Below are positions 9,062 through 17,773 of a stretch of DNA of 64,000 nucleotides, piece after piece. How positions within the stretch are numbered: position 1 is the stretch's first letter; every line of letters starts with the position of its first letter. The stretch is from positions 1 through 64,000 of IMG/VR virus record IMGVR_UViG_3300030451_004287, one strand, 5' to 3'. This stretch comes from a virus. The notes under the pieces are model-generated. The model was not told where the DNA came from and made no database searches. It saw nothing but the letters and a program-made list of their open reading frames with translations. The position numbers and the translations under genes were made by a program.

Positions 9062-9889
9062 AATTAATTTCTCCGACTTAGTTGAAATGAGGTTATTATC
9101 TACTACACCTTTTTCTTCAGAAACTGTGTTTTTTTCTGCGGCAAAACTATCCAGCATACTCTTAGTAAAAATTATACTATTATCATTTGCTGGCTTGTCA
9201 ACAAAACCTTTACCACTAAAAGTAATATTTCTTAATACTCTACCAATTTTATAATTTTCATATTCACCTTTACCACCGTATGCTTTTAAGTATTTTGTAA
9301 GATAAGCACTTTCGTTATCTCTACCTAATATCTTATAATCACCAGTGGATTTATCTATCAGTCCATAATCAAAATCATTAAAAAAGCACTCCATACTAAC
9401 ATACTTTGTGCCATTTTCTATTTCTGCGACTAATTTCGTGGCTCTCTCTTTTAAATCATCTTGTGTAAAGCCTAAATATATTACAGAACCTGTTAAGATA
9501 TGGAATTTTTCTGGAAGATCGCTTTCACTAGTTTCTGGATCGATGAGTTTACCATCATCGGTGATCGGTTGATTTGATGTAATGTGTCCTATAATAACAT
9601 TTTCGTCATGTTCAAGATTTGTCGGTTTATCTTCAGGAGTATCCTTAGCTTTCCATATTTCTGCTCCATCAAACACATCATCATTTTTATTCCAGTTGCT
9701 TGTCACCAGAATAGATTGAACGTAATATAAGTCTCTGTCTTTTATACCAGCAATAGTTTTATCTGTTTTTAAGCTTTGTATAACGAAATCTTGATTGCAA
9801 GGTTCAACATGACTAGCGTAACTAATACATCTAGATGCTAAAACTTTAGGATCAATTCCGTCATCTTTTTCTTGGTCATAAATAATCAT
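8357..9889 (-). CDS. Prohead protease-scaffold fusion protein
   Basis: 510 residues in two parts. Residues 1-250 look like a prohead serine protease: NLEHDENVIIGHI supplies a candidate catalytic His94 and KYVSMECFF a candidate Ser165, with FSGKGFVDKPAN near the end of the domain. Residues 275-510 are an extremely Glu/Lys/Ala-rich coiled coil, typical of internal scaffold. An in-frame internal ATG at 9061 has its own ribosome site, suggesting a separate scaffold product. Late motif GTGTATAAT (9924-9916) lies 27 nt upstream and AGAGGT precedes the start. The protein should process itself, the scaffold and the capsid protein during head maturation. Confidence 0.8.
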   Translation of the reverse strand: MIIYDQEKDDGIDPKVLASRCISYASHVEPCNQDFVIQSLKTDKTIAGIKDRDLYYVQSILVTSNWNKNDDVFDGAEIWKAKDTPEDKPTNLEHDENVIIGHITSNQPITDDGKLIDPETSESDLPEKFHILTGSVIYLGFTQDDLKERATKLVAEIENGTKYVSMECFFNDFDYGLIDKSTGDYKILGRDNESAYLTKYLKAYGGKGEYENYKIGRVLRNITFSGKGFVDKPANDNSIIFTKSMLDSFAAEKNTVSEEKGVVDNNLISTKSEKLIMSQETSVESLEKKFDSFVESQAKASELQKQVEALKAEAEKKDEEEKARVMEQAKKEEEEEKAKKEAEATEEEEAKMVEAMKEELARVKEELAAMKEEKLKAEEAAALEARMSELADAGVAEEDTEALLALSDEQFASVVALMKKYAKPEEEEAKKHDEEEEAEVEAEKHDEEEAKKHDDEDKAEESVADAEILEQVEVDDDVNLAVSEDSAEAELQSTRAALIDFVKSRLQVTN

Positions 9890-9906
9890 AGTGTACCTCT
9901 AGAGAA

Positions 9907-12069
9907 TTATTTTAAATTATACACCATAGAATAAAATGAAGACTTAGCGTATTTTTGTTCTTCGAGTGATAATGCTCTACTTAAATTATTCTGTATATTA
10001 TTTTTCCATTTATTATAATTAACCATAACAGACAATGTTTTATTATCATTGCAGTTATTTAGAATATTATGCACTAATTCTTGCGTTATGGTTGAGTTAG
10101 GAGTAGTATTAAAAAGTATTTTAGCTTTAATATTTTCTAATTCTTGAGATTGCTCATTAGATAAACTTCTAAGATTTTTCTTTTGATTAAACTCTAAGAA
10201 AATAGGATTCACAATACTAGCAATAGTTTCTTGAGCTTGATTTGCCCAAATCGTTAATGCTGCTCCTGTTTGTGGAGAAAATTTCTTTTCCTGTCTTTGC
10301 TCTGTATCTGTAGCATTTTTAGGTCTACCTTCACCAGATCTTCCGGGTAGCTTATCTGATTTAGGAGATACTGCTTCTTTTAATTCAATAGCTGTTTTTT
10401 CCCCATCTTTTTTAGTAGACAATTCTACACCAACTTCACTTGGGGTAGCTGTACCATTTTGTATTACAAGTTTCTTAACTTGATTATCAAAATTAGCGTC
10501 ATGATAAGGACCAGCTTTAGGTGACACTTTTTTACTCTTTCGTTCTTTACTTTCCCTAGCTAACCTTGACTTCTCCATCTCTGTATCAAAACCAAATCGT
10601 TTCCTTAACATTTCATCAGATACAAGATTTCTATCTGCAAGTTGAATCAGTAATGATTTTTCTGCTTCTTCATTACTCAAATCCATTCTATCAAATTCTA
10701 TTTTTGCAGGTTCTCTGAAACCCATAGCCTTTTGCACTTCTTCAATTTCTTTGGCCCAAAATCTTTGTAGAACATCTCGACCATACTGAAGTCTTTGTGT
10801 AAGTGTTTTTAGACTAATAAAATTATTTGTTGTACCAGCAGCACCATAAGTTCCTGTTAGAGTTGGTGGAATTCCTAATCCAGCATATACAGAATTTAAA
10901 TGAGGAGTATATTTAGCTTCTCCTAAAAATTGATGTACATTTGTGCTTGATTCCATCATCTCAATATCTGGACCCCAAACCAAATCCATAGTACCACCAC
11001 CAACGTTGTTACCTAAAATCTGAGCGAGTTTAGAAGTCGCTGCTTTAGTTGGTGCAATCTTGTGTTCAAGACTACCTAATTTAAAAATACGAATATTAGA
11101 AATAGCACCATCTAGTGCTGCCATATCAGCAAGTTTTAATTTTTCAATTACTGTGATATCATCCATAATAGAATAAATCATTGGATACGCCCATGCTTGC
11201 CAATCATCTTTCTTGTAATGAAACACCAAAGTCTTTTTTGGATCTAATGGATACTTTTGTTTTTCTTTTGCTGCTTCTATAATCGCTGGAGGTAAATCAG
11301 CAACAATTTGTTTTTCAGCATCAGTCTGTGGAGAATTTACCAGCTTTCTTATACTTGGTGGTAAAATTAATTCATATCTTTTATTTGCAACAAATGACGC
11401 TAGCGGTCCACTAGACACATCTACAAACACAGGATCAATAAAAGTATATCTCCAAGGAATAACTTTGGCTTCTACCTCTGGACTCAGATCATTAACAATA
11501 ATATCTTCAGCAGCAATACCACGAAACATTTTATTTTCTACTGTTGTATTAATACGAGCAGTTTGTTTGTGTACAACAACATTACCACTCTTATAAAGAT
11601 TATTTAAAAATCTTTCACTACGATCTTTGCCTCCACATTTTTCAAACCATCGCTCATAAAATCTTTGTATTCTTTTATTCTTATGGACAATTCTAATTCC
11701 TTGTGCTCCGAAGTCACCCATAAGATCAACAACATTTTTTACTAATCCGACACGTTGATAAATCTCCTCTGCTTTTTGCAGGATGTTTTTAATTTTTATC
11801 GGTACAGATTCTTCTGGCCTAAAGAAGTCGTAATCACTTCTTGTTAGTCCGGGACGACCACTTGTGTTGGTATCTAAGTTTGAATAATCTAATCTGTATC
11901 TGTGTGCTGCTGTAGACTTTTGTACTAAATCGTACTCTTCTAATGCTCCAGCAGAATGTTCTAAAGCCTTAGCTTTGCTTTCTGCATCATCTCCCCAAAA
12001 TACATAAGCTTCTTGGGGTTCTTTGGTGGAATTTTCTATAGCATCGCTCTTTGGGTATTTTTTTGGCAT
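9907..12069 (-). CDS. Portal protein
   Basis: 720 residues, between the large terminase and the prohead protease, the canonical portal position. The middle shows portal-like features: a long helical N-terminal part with KIKNILQKAEEIYQRVG, a beta wing with WRYTFIDPVFVD, and a stem/clip segment LNSVYAGLGIPPTLTGTYGA followed by a long helix with LTQRLQYGRDVLQRFW. The C-terminal 180 residues are charged and of low complexity. It should form the dodecameric head vertex through which DNA passes. A late-type motif lies 40 nt upstream, inside the gap after terL. Confidence 0.82.
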   Translation of the reverse strand: MPKKYPKSDAIENSTKEPQEAYVFWGDDAESKAKALEHSAGALEEYDLVQKSTAAHRYRLDYSNLDTNTSGRPGLTRSDYDFFRPEESVPIKIKNILQKAEEIYQRVGLVKNVVDLMGDFGAQGIRIVHKNKRIQRFYERWFEKCGGKDRSERFLNNLYKSGNVVVHKQTARINTTVENKMFRGIAAEDIIVNDLSPEVEAKVIPWRYTFIDPVFVDVSSGPLASFVANKRYELILPPSIRKLVNSPQTDAEKQIVADLPPAIIEAAKEKQKYPLDPKKTLVFHYKKDDWQAWAYPMIYSIMDDITVIEKLKLADMAALDGAISNIRIFKLGSLEHKIAPTKAATSKLAQILGNNVGGGTMDLVWGPDIEMMESSTNVHQFLGEAKYTPHLNSVYAGLGIPPTLTGTYGAAGTTNNFISLKTLTQRLQYGRDVLQRFWAKEIEEVQKAMGFREPAKIEFDRMDLSNEEAEKSLLIQLADRNLVSDEMLRKRFGFDTEMEKSRLARESKERKSKKVSPKAGPYHDANFDNQVKKLVIQNGTATPSEVGVELSTKKDGEKTAIELKEAVSPKSDKLPGRSGEGRPKNATDTEQRQEKKFSPQTGAALTIWANQAQETIASIVNPIFLEFNQKKNLRSLSNEQSQELENIKAKILFNTTPNSTITQELVHNILNNCNDNKTLSVMVNYNKWKNNIQNNLSRALSLEEQKYAKSSFYSMVYNLK
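9916..9924 (-). promoter_or_regulatory. Late-type promoter motif GTGTATAAT
   Basis: Minus-strand GTGTATAATTTAAAA, 27 nt before the protease-scaffold start. The same 15 bases recur on the plus strand at 53035-53049 before another late gene. No -35 box is visible. Confidence 0.55.
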
Positions 12070-12108
12070 AATAGTATTGTGGTTGGATTGTAGTTGTATT
12101 ATGTATAA

Positions 12109-12117
12109 TTAATACAC
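12109..12117 (-). promoter_or_regulatory. Late-type promoter motif GTGTATTAA
   Basis: Minus-strand GTGTATTAATTATA in the gap after terL, 40 nt before the portal ATG. It is a weaker match to the GTGTATAAT family. Confidence 0.4.
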
Positions 12118-12118
12118 A

Positions 12119-14140
12119 TTATCTGTAAATTCCTTCGTAAATATCGTCATTTGCACTGCTAGTAAACCATTGTGGTCCTTTGTACATATCTCCTTTGGTC
12201 TTGACTGCGTTTCGTGCATTTTCTCCTATGACATCATATTCTACAGATTGTAATTGATTTCTGAATTGTCTAGCCATCATATTTGCTATAATTAACGAAC
12301 TATATCTATCTTTTCGTAATCTTCCTTTTTTTCCATTTTGCATTTTAACTTCTGGAGTATCCCATCTGTCCCTTGCTCCTGCTCCAGTACTAGTTTGACT
12401 CATAACAATAGTTGTTAGCTCGTTTTTTAGTTCTTCTATTTCCAACACACACTCTGATAAATTATCATATATAGGATTCAAATCATCTTGCAGGATATCT
12501 TTACCCTCTTGATCCATAGTAAGACCTAGTGTTAAATTATCAAATCTAGGAAATAATAATGCTTTATCTTCTAAATCTTTTCTTAATCCATGATTCGCTT
12601 GAGCTGTCCATTCTGCTCTCGCAAACTGTACTAATTCTAATATGTGTAGTCCGGGTTGAGAATCTGTATCCTTACTTTTATTATAGTCAATAAAAGGCCA
12701 TATTAATTGTTCACCTTCTTTTAATTTATTTTTATCGTGTAACGCTTCTTCAATAGCAACTCCACCGCCTTGAGCATCTAGACCTATTCTAGCACAAGGA
12801 AAAATTTTCATAAGATTTCGAATTTTTCTTGCGCAAAAACCATAAAAATCGTGCTCATCAATCAATCCAGTTTTTTGTCTCTCTTTAAAATTAGTTCTGT
12901 TGGTTGTCCAAACACAAACAACTCTACTATGATCTGGATGCAATTCTAGTATCACAATACTAAAATTATCTTTCTCTGAGGCTGGATCGATGCCATAAAC
13001 ATATTGCAAATTAGGGTTGCCTTTGGTTACTGCATCAAATATAATTGGCTTGTCATTAATAACCACACTTCCTTTATCATCAACAACACAGCTTTCTACC
13101 AAACTACGCCTAAAGAAACCTTCGCTGTCTTTAACGAAACAAGCGGCATATTCCATATTATAGATACCAGTATGAATAGTAGCCTTTGCTCTAGAAACTT
13201 GTTTGTCATCCATAAAGCCTTTTGGTATAAGTTCATAAGGAATACGAATAACACTGTAGTCTCTCCAATTAAAATTTTCAGATGGTTCCTCTCCAAATAT
13301 ATCTGCTAATTTCTGTGGATCCCCTTTGCTATCTATGATACGTCTATATCTTTCCCAATACTTAGCAAAATGTTTAAAACTGTAATCGGCTGTTCCGCTA
13401 ATAATTGCTTGATTTCCCATTTTTTTCGTGAGACTTTCTAACTCTTCATTCCAAACACCCATATCTTTCATGGCTTGCTTTCGTGCTTCTGCCTTTACAT
13501 TTTCGATAGGGCTTGCGCTAACAGCAGCAAATCCAGCAACAACCGTTTCATAAATATCTGGAGATATAGATGCAAATTCATCAGCAATAATAATGTGTGC
13601 CCTAAGACCTCGAATCTTACTACCATCGCCCATAGGAATAGCAACTGTCCAACTATCACCTAGACGCATAGTACATCTATCTACATCTCGTCTTGGGCCA
13701 TCGTCATTGCCACTAAAAATACTTCGTAATATAGGACTACTTCTCCATATAGTTTCCATATATTCAAAGATAATTTTTGACTGACGAAAAGCAGCACCAA
13801 CAACTACAATCTTAGTTCCCGGAACAAAAACGCATTTTAATATACAATACAATGCCATAAGAAAAGACTTACCAAAACCACGACTTGCAATAAACATAGG
13901 GAAAGGACGAACCCAAAATTCCTGAAGAATTGCTACTTGAATAGGATGAAGTTCGATTCCGAACAACAATTTAACTGTTGAACCTAGATATGACGGATCT
14001 CTAAATATCTTTATTAAATGAAGATCGGGTTTTTCTATTTCTTGTTTTGATCGACCGATCATAGGGTTTTTATCTATAGACAAGTTTTCTAAGTTGCCTA
14101 GTCCTAACCACGCATCATCAAATTTAGTTTCTGTTTTCAT
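12119..14140 (-). CDS. terL: Large terminase subunit (packaging ATPase-nuclease)
   Basis: 673 residues. The N-terminal ATPase shows Walker A SRGFGKS (about 86-92) and Walker B HIIIADEFAS (about 182-191). The C-terminal RNase H-like nuclease shows GIDPASEKDNFSIV (about 383-396) and RIGLDAQGGG (about 451-460), giving the expected acidic residues. The protein cuts concatemeric DNA and drives it into the prohead through the portal. Its gene overlaps the upstream ERCC4-nuclease gene by 17 nt and is followed by the portal. Length is at the long end for the family. Confidence 0.95.
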   Translation of the reverse strand: MKTETKFDDAWLGLGNLENLSIDKNPMIGRSKQEIEKPDLHLIKIFRDPSYLGSTVKLLFGIELHPIQVAILQEFWVRPFPMFIASRGFGKSFLMALYCILKCVFVPGTKIVVVGAAFRQSKIIFEYMETIWRSSPILRSIFSGNDDGPRRDVDRCTMRLGDSWTVAIPMGDGSKIRGLRAHIIIADEFASISPDIYETVVAGFAAVSASPIENVKAEARKQAMKDMGVWNEELESLTKKMGNQAIISGTADYSFKHFAKYWERYRRIIDSKGDPQKLADIFGEEPSENFNWRDYSVIRIPYELIPKGFMDDKQVSRAKATIHTGIYNMEYAACFVKDSEGFFRRSLVESCVVDDKGSVVINDKPIIFDAVTKGNPNLQYVYGIDPASEKDNFSIVILELHPDHSRVVCVWTTNRTNFKERQKTGLIDEHDFYGFCARKIRNLMKIFPCARIGLDAQGGGVAIEEALHDKNKLKEGEQLIWPFIDYNKSKDTDSQPGLHILELVQFARAEWTAQANHGLRKDLEDKALLFPRFDNLTLGLTMDQEGKDILQDDLNPIYDNLSECVLEIEELKNELTTIVMSQTSTGAGARDRWDTPEVKMQNGKKGRLRKDRYSSLIIANMMARQFRNQLQSVEYDVIGENARNAVKTKGDMYKGPQWFTSSANDDIYEGIYR

Positions 14141-14591
14141 TTTGATAAACCTTTTTCATAATTGACAATGCTAATCTTTCCGCATTTTCATGATCGCCGC
14201 AAAAAACCACTTGTATATTATAATACACTTGTAACTCTATCAAACATTTGATTATAAACTTCGGAGATACTTTTATTTTTTCCCACAACTTTTTAGGAAC
14301 ATCGGGTATTCTAGGATATCTATAAACATCATCAAGATCAAATTCCAGCATTAAAAACTTATACTTATATTTGCTCATACGCTTTGTCCAATCCTTATAT
14401 CGCTTTTCCACAATGTTATTTGCAATTTCGCTTACGCTCTTTTTTCTTTCTATACATAATACTTCTTCTAGACCTGCAACACTATAATCGCCCGTGTCTA
14501 ATTTAGCTACGGCTATTTCGTTAAAGTCAAACGACCACGGTTGTTGTTCGCGTGTGTCTACAATAATTTTTAAGTCATCGTAACTTTCCAT
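14124..14591 (-). CDS. ERCC4-type nuclease
   Basis: 155 residues. VDTREQQPW near residue 11, LDTGDYS near 31 and IERKKS near 47 reproduce the ERCC4/XPF nuclease signature (DxRE...GDY...ERK). The rest, with YRYPRIPDVP and a helical C-terminus, is consistent with a compact single-domain enzyme. It overlaps terL downstream and the HNH gene upstream, so three DNA-cutting proteins are co-translated. A role in resolving branched DNA before packaging is plausible but inferred. Confidence 0.85.
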   Translation of the reverse strand: MESYDDLKIIVDTREQQPWSFDFNEIAVAKLDTGDYSVAGLEEVLCIERKKSVSEIANNIVEKRYKDWTKRMSKYKYKFLMLEFDLDDVYRYPRIPDVPKKLWEKIKVSPKFIIKCLIELQVYYNIQVVFCGDHENAERLALSIMKKVYQNENRN

Positions 14592-14847
14592 TGGCTTTTA
14601 GTATCTGATAGAAATTAGATTCATATAGTTCTTCCATATTCTGAATTGATTTGTGATGTATTGAGCAGAGAGTAATACCATTATTTATATCATAACGTAA
14701 ATGGGGAAAATCACTCCATTTTCTAATATGATGTGCATTTAATTTTTTGTGGGAATTACAACCGGGCCATTGGCACTTATGGTTATCTCTTTTGTATATT
14801 TCTTTACGCCATTTTTTATATTGTGGATCATTAAAGTTTCTAATCAT
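14575..14847 (-). CDS. HNH endonuclease
   Basis: 90 residues. A first CxxxxC pair (CQWPGC), LNAHHIRKW and a closing NNGITLCSIHH make a classical HNH metal-finger nuclease, with His in AHHI as the catalytic candidate. The start lies only a few bases after the upstream stop, without a clear ribosome site, so translational coupling is likely. HNH proteins beside terminases often take part in packaging, but homing-type activity is an alternative. Confidence 0.85.
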   Translation of the reverse strand: MIRNFNDPQYKKWRKEIYKRDNHKCQWPGCNSHKKLNAHHIRKWSDFPHLRYDINNGITLCSIHHKSIQNMEELYESNFYQILKANGKLR

Positions 14848-14849
14848 AT

Positions 14850-15650
14850 TTATTCTGGTAGTAAAAAAGGTTGATCTACTGATTGATCTGCATATGTATG
14901 AAGGGCTTTTAAATTGTCTTGTGCTTTGGTAGTAGCTAATTTAAGTATTTCCATTTCACGACCTTGTTTCTCTCGTAGTTCTTCATCTTCTAGCATTCGG
15001 ATAAGTCCTACCCAACTACTTTTACCATCTTCGATTCTTTTAATTCGTTGTTCACGAGTAGCTTTAAGGTCTTTAGATATTTTTTGTTGTTCTCCTAACA
15101 GTTTTGTATATTCGTTTGTATAGTTTGCTATGCTATTGCGGGCAAATGATAATTGTGTTTCTAGGCTAGTTAATTTTGCGGCATCTCGTTCATCTTCTGG
15201 TAATTTATATTCTCTATCTACTTCTACTTGAAGTTTTTCAGTATCGTGAATATGACGTTTACGTTCTTTCATAGAGCGATTAATAAGTATGTCTATGGTT
15301 ATAAATTGTTTTATTTGTAATTCTTCTGCAGGAAGTACGTCCTCACGAAATTGTTTAACAAGATTGATCCATACATCTTCGAAATATTTTAATTCTCCAC
15401 TCTCACTATCGAATTGTTTTTTAATTTCGGGCCAAAAGTTTTTAGCGTGTAATTTATGTCGTAATTGGTCTGTTACTTTTTTAGTATCAGTATCTTGTAT
15501 GTCAGCTTGTTCTATATATTTTTTAATAGGGGAAGTGTTACGATTTAAATGTTCAGCTATTTGTTCTACTGTAAGTTTACCAAAGTTTTCTCTGATATAC
15601 TCTTGTTCTTCTAAACCTAGCTGTCCACGTTTTTTGGGGATTTTAGTCAT
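14850..15650 (-). CDS. Small terminase subunit candidate (HTH plus coiled coil)
   Basis: 266 residues. The N-terminus has a helix-turn-helix (EEQEYIRENFGKLTVEQIAE, then KKYIEQADI). Residues 90-260 are long charged helices with heptad-like spacing (SLETQLSFARNSIANYTNEY). DNA-binding N-terminus, oligomerising helices and position just upstream of the nuclease/terL cluster fit a terminase small subunit. It overlaps the sigma-like gene by 8 nt. The N-terminal helix resembles the small divergent HTH protein at 16425. The call rests on architecture and position. Confidence 0.55.
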   Translation of the reverse strand: MTKIPKKRGQLGLEEQEYIRENFGKLTVEQIAEHLNRNTSPIKKYIEQADIQDTDTKKVTDQLRHKLHAKNFWPEIKKQFDSESGELKYFEDVWINLVKQFREDVLPAEELQIKQFITIDILINRSMKERKRHIHDTEKLQVEVDREYKLPEDERDAAKLTSLETQLSFARNSIANYTNEYTKLLGEQQKISKDLKATREQRIKRIEDGKSSWVGLIRMLEDEELREKQGREMEILKLATTKAQDNLKALHTYADQSVDQPFLLPE

Positions 15651-16242
15651 TATTGATTTGTAAAATTAAGGAAATTTGTTCTATTACGGTTCTTTGGTCA
15701 GATTTAGCAACTTTGTCTCCATGTAGCATTTTTAAGTAATGCTCTCTGTATTTTACAGGAAGGTTGTTGTCTATCTTATTTAATATTTCGGAATTTTGTA
15801 AAAAGTCTGTAACTTGATTGCTTTTAAATAGTTCATTAAGATTATCTACCACCATTGGTCTCATGATATTCTTTTTACTGTCGTTTCGTTTACACCAAGA
15901 AGAATACTCTTTACACTCTGATTGGTGAAAATACTTGCCACAAAAGTTTTGTTGATTAGCTCTATGGTGTGGACAAGATAAGCAAGGTTTGTCGGGACGT
16001 TGATATTTGTCTCTTTTAAAGTTAAACAGGCGATTGCGTATGTGTGTCCAAAGAAAGTTTTCTAGTGGACGTTTATTATCGTATTTTTCTAGTCCTTCTA
16101 ACGCGAATATTGCAGCTTGTTGTTTTATATCTTCTGCGCTGTGATATCCGAATTTAAAAGTATAGCTTAATTTTTTAGTTATCTTGTCTAGTATCTTCAG
16201 GAATTCCGCTTCCTGTACTCCGTTCTTCAGCATTTTGGGCAT
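15643..16242 (-). CDS. Sigma-70-like factor with a cysteine insert, candidate late sigma factor
   Basis: 199 residues. Residues 35-80 (SAEDIKQQAAIFALEGLEKY, then FLWTHIRNRLFNFKRDKY) match sigma-70 region 2: a helix contacting RNA polymerase, then the aromatic/basic helix that melts the -10 element. Four cysteines follow (87, 90, 101, 110), a likely zinc insert. No clear region 4 is visible, as in minimal T4 gp55-like factors. The start at 16242 has AAGGA 9 nt upstream. As it heads the structural operon, it is a good candidate for reading the GTGTATAAT motifs that lack a -35 box. That link is inference. Confidence 0.65.
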   Translation of the reverse strand: MPKMLKNGVQEAEFLKILDKITKKLSYTFKFGYHSAEDIKQQAAIFALEGLEKYDNKRPLENFLWTHIRNRLFNFKRDKYQRPDKPCLSCPHHRANQQNFCGKYFHQSECKEYSSWCKRNDSKKNIMRPMVVDNLNELFKSNQVTDFLQNSEILNKIDNNLPVKYREHYLKMLHGDKVAKSDQRTVIEQISLILQINND

Positions 16243-16348
16243 CTAGTAATTCCTTTATATCTTTATTTTCGGATGCTTTAAGGTCTTCTGAAACATCCAA
16301 AGATTCGCTAGCTACAACGTGTAATACTGAATTTATATTTTTATTCAT
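16175..16348 (-). CDS. Small acidic protein heading the structural operon
   Basis: 57 residues starting MNKNINSVLHVVASESLDVSE, mostly acidic and probably disordered. The ATG at 16348 follows the divergent minus-strand promoter and its 3' end overlaps the sigma-like gene in another frame. Longer upstream starts would read through the promoter and are unlikely. No family recognised. Confidence 0.5.
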   Translation of the reverse strand: MNKNINSVLHVVASESLDVSEDLKASENKDIKELLDAQNAEERSTGSGIPEDTRQDN

Positions 16349-16380
16349 AATGTTACCTTGCCGAAAGTGGTTTATATGAT

Positions 16381-16408
16381 ATATTATTGTATATACACAT
16401 TTTGTCAA
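16381..16408 (-). promoter_or_regulatory. Minus-strand promoter of the structural operon
   Basis: TTGACA (16408-16403), 16-nt spacer, TAATAT (16386-16381). The spacer also contains GTGTATATA (16398-16390), the late-type motif, so the site combines both promoter classes of this genome. Confidence 0.6.
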
Positions 16409-16424
16409 GAAAGGCATATATACT

Positions 16425-16622
16425 ATGAAATATAAAAAGTGGACAATAGCGGAAAAAGAATACATAAGAAACGAATGTGGGAATCTAAGTGACAAAGAAA
16501 TCGCTAGAATTTTAACCGAACAAACCGGACAACCTATTACGCGGAGTATGGTACGACAGCAACGAAGAACCATAGGATCTGTGAAATCAAATGGAAGACC
16601 AAAGGGGAAAGTGGTTAATTAA
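16425..16622 (+). CDS. Small helix-turn-helix protein, possible regulator
   Basis: 65 residues: MKYKKWTIAEKEYIRNECG, LSDKEIARILTEQTG, then a basic GRPKGK tail. It is a compact HTH with a SANT/Myb-like first helix, and its EYIR..(C/F)G.L.. pattern resembles the N-terminus of the TerS candidate. It is transcribed divergently from the structural operon beside the iterons, so a regulatory role at this control region is likely. The ribosome site is weak. Confidence 0.6.
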   Translation: MKYKKWTIAEKEYIRNECGNLSDKEIARILTEQTGQPITRSMVRQQRRTIGSVKSNGRPKGKVVN

Positions 16623-16969
16623 TATAGAGTCTCCCTACTATTTTTGCACCACCAGCGAAATTTTTAACCCCAATGGGGGGTACACAGAAAACAAAAAAAC
16701 CCCTCTTGGGGGTGGTAGCAATATGTACAGTAATTTTGTACACTTACAGGGTGGTAGCTTATCTCAAAATGATACACTAAAATAGCAGTGTTGCAAAATG
16801 CAATGCAAAATGCTACAATTTTTGCAAAATGCTACACGGTTATTATGGGGGATAGAAGTATTTAACCCTATAAAAATAGGGATAAAAAAATTTTAAAGTT
16901 TTGGCATAGTAATTGCAGATATATTCTACCAGTAAAGAAAACTTTTTAACCCTTAAAGGAATTTTAATT
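16623..16969 (+). other. Divergent control region without a convincing gene
   Basis: No supported gene. It contains hairpins of C and G runs (ACCCC/GGGGT around 16669-16682 and 16700-16716), three TGCAAAATGC iterons and a weak promoter (TTGGCA at 16901, TATTCT at 16922, spacing only 15). Such a region between opposite operons is a natural place for an operator or replication origin. Function not shown. Confidence 0.45.
16792..16836 (+). repeat. Three iterons TGCAAAATGC
   Basis: Exact copies of TGCAAAATGC at 16792-16801, 16804-16813 and 16823-16832. The last two extend to TGCAAAATGCTACA. Spacing is 12 and 19 nt. The pattern suggests a protein-binding array, such as an origin or operator. Confidence 0.65.
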
Positions 16970-17149
16970 ATGAGTAAGAATTTTGAAATCTACTATGTTA
17001 CCGATTGCTGTGGTGAATACGTTCAATCGGATTCACAAATTTGTCCAGCATGCCTCGAGCATTGCGAAGTGATCGAGGATCGTGTCGATTATGACGATTC
17101 CGAAGCAGTCCACTTTCAGGCGAGTCTGGATTTTTATGGGGCGGGTTAA
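16970..17149 (+). CDS. Small zinc-ribbon-like protein
   Basis: 59 residues. Cysteines in DCCGEY and QICPACLEHCE give a likely two-knuckle zinc site, followed by an acidic tail. The ATG at 16970 has AAAGGA upstream, so I reject the longer frame start at 16913. First gene of the right-going early region. Codon use here is more GC-rich than in the later plus-strand genes. Function unknown. Confidence 0.6.
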   Translation: MSKNFEIYYVTDCCGEYVQSDSQICPACLEHCEVIEDRVDYDDSEAVHFQASLDFYGAG

Positions 17150-17157
17150 ACTTCCGC

Positions 17158-17186
17158 TTGCAATCTGTCGATATATATATTAGACT
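17158..17186 (+). promoter_or_regulatory. Early-type promoter
   Basis: TTGCAA, 17-nt spacer containing CGATATATATAT, TAGACT. It precedes the nuclease-like gene at 17220 and belongs to the CGAT-spacer family. Confidence 0.7.
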
Positions 17187-17219
17187 CACATTATTGTCTT
17201 AACCACCGGAGAATTGGAT

Positions 17220-17684
17220 ATGTTTGACACAGTTTTCAATACAGCGATCGCAGAATGCACAAAAGATTCTATCCGTGACGATTTCAGTCCAGAGCGAAAT
17301 TTTACCGCGTGGCGATTGTCTGAAATGACAACAAAGCACCGCGGCGAGGTCGCAGAAATTGCAGTCTGCAAGATCCTCATGCGATTAGACTACACCGGAA
17401 TCCATCACATCGGCGGATCGCATCCATTCGATATCGACACAGATCAAGGTCGGATCGAGGTCAAATCCGCTATGGTGCAGAAAGGACAGGAACGATTCTA
17501 CTTCAAGGGCATCAAGCCTGAAAATTTTGACGATCTAATATTAGTTTTCATTCACCCCGACTATATCGAAATTCGTCACTTGACAAGTAGACGGGCATCG
17601 GATATGGTTAATAATAGCGGATGTCTTAACGTAAAGAGTCCATTCATCAAAGGTCTTGGAGGTATACCTAATGCACGAGTCTGA
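17220..17684 (+). CDS. PD-(D/E)XK nuclease-like protein
   Basis: 154 residues. GEVAEIAVCKIL (conserved Glu helix), HPFDIDTDQGRIEVKSAMV (Asp and E-V-K) and a later QERFYFKG strand match the restriction-endonuclease-like core. The ATG at 17220 follows GGAG with 8 nt, while a TTG six bases earlier is less likely. It heads a run of small early genes driven by the promoter at 17158. Possible roles are host DNA degradation or recombination; substrate unknown. Confidence 0.65.
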   Translation: MFDTVFNTAIAECTKDSIRDDFSPERNFTAWRLSEMTTKHRGEVAEIAVCKILMRLDYTGIHHIGGSHPFDIDTDQGRIEVKSAMVQKGQERFYFKGIKPENFDDLILVFIHPDYIEIRHLTSRRASDMVNNSGCLNVKSPFIKGLGGIPNARV

Positions 17685-17763
17685 TCAAGAACTGTTATTG
17701 ATTATTGTAGTCTGTTTTGTTATCGTAGTATCTGTGTTCTGGAATTACACACCAATTTGTTAG
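17671..17763 (+). CDS. 30-residue membrane peptide
   Basis: MHESDQELLLIIVVCFVIVV and a short tail: one transmembrane segment. The ATG overlaps the end of the nuclease-like gene by 14 nt and has GGAGG upstream. The next gene follows at once. Real by ribosome site and packing; function unknown. Confidence 0.5.
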   Translation: MHESDQELLLIIVVCFVIVVSVFWNYTPIC

Positions 17764-17773
17764 GAGTAAAATT

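Noticed and set aside
13004-13309. 101-residue plus-strand ORF inside terL
   Set aside because: Antisense shadow of a well-supported terminase.
16591-16785. 64-residue ORF after the small HTH gene
   Set aside because: It runs through the GC hairpins, overlaps the HTH stop and lacks a ribosome site.
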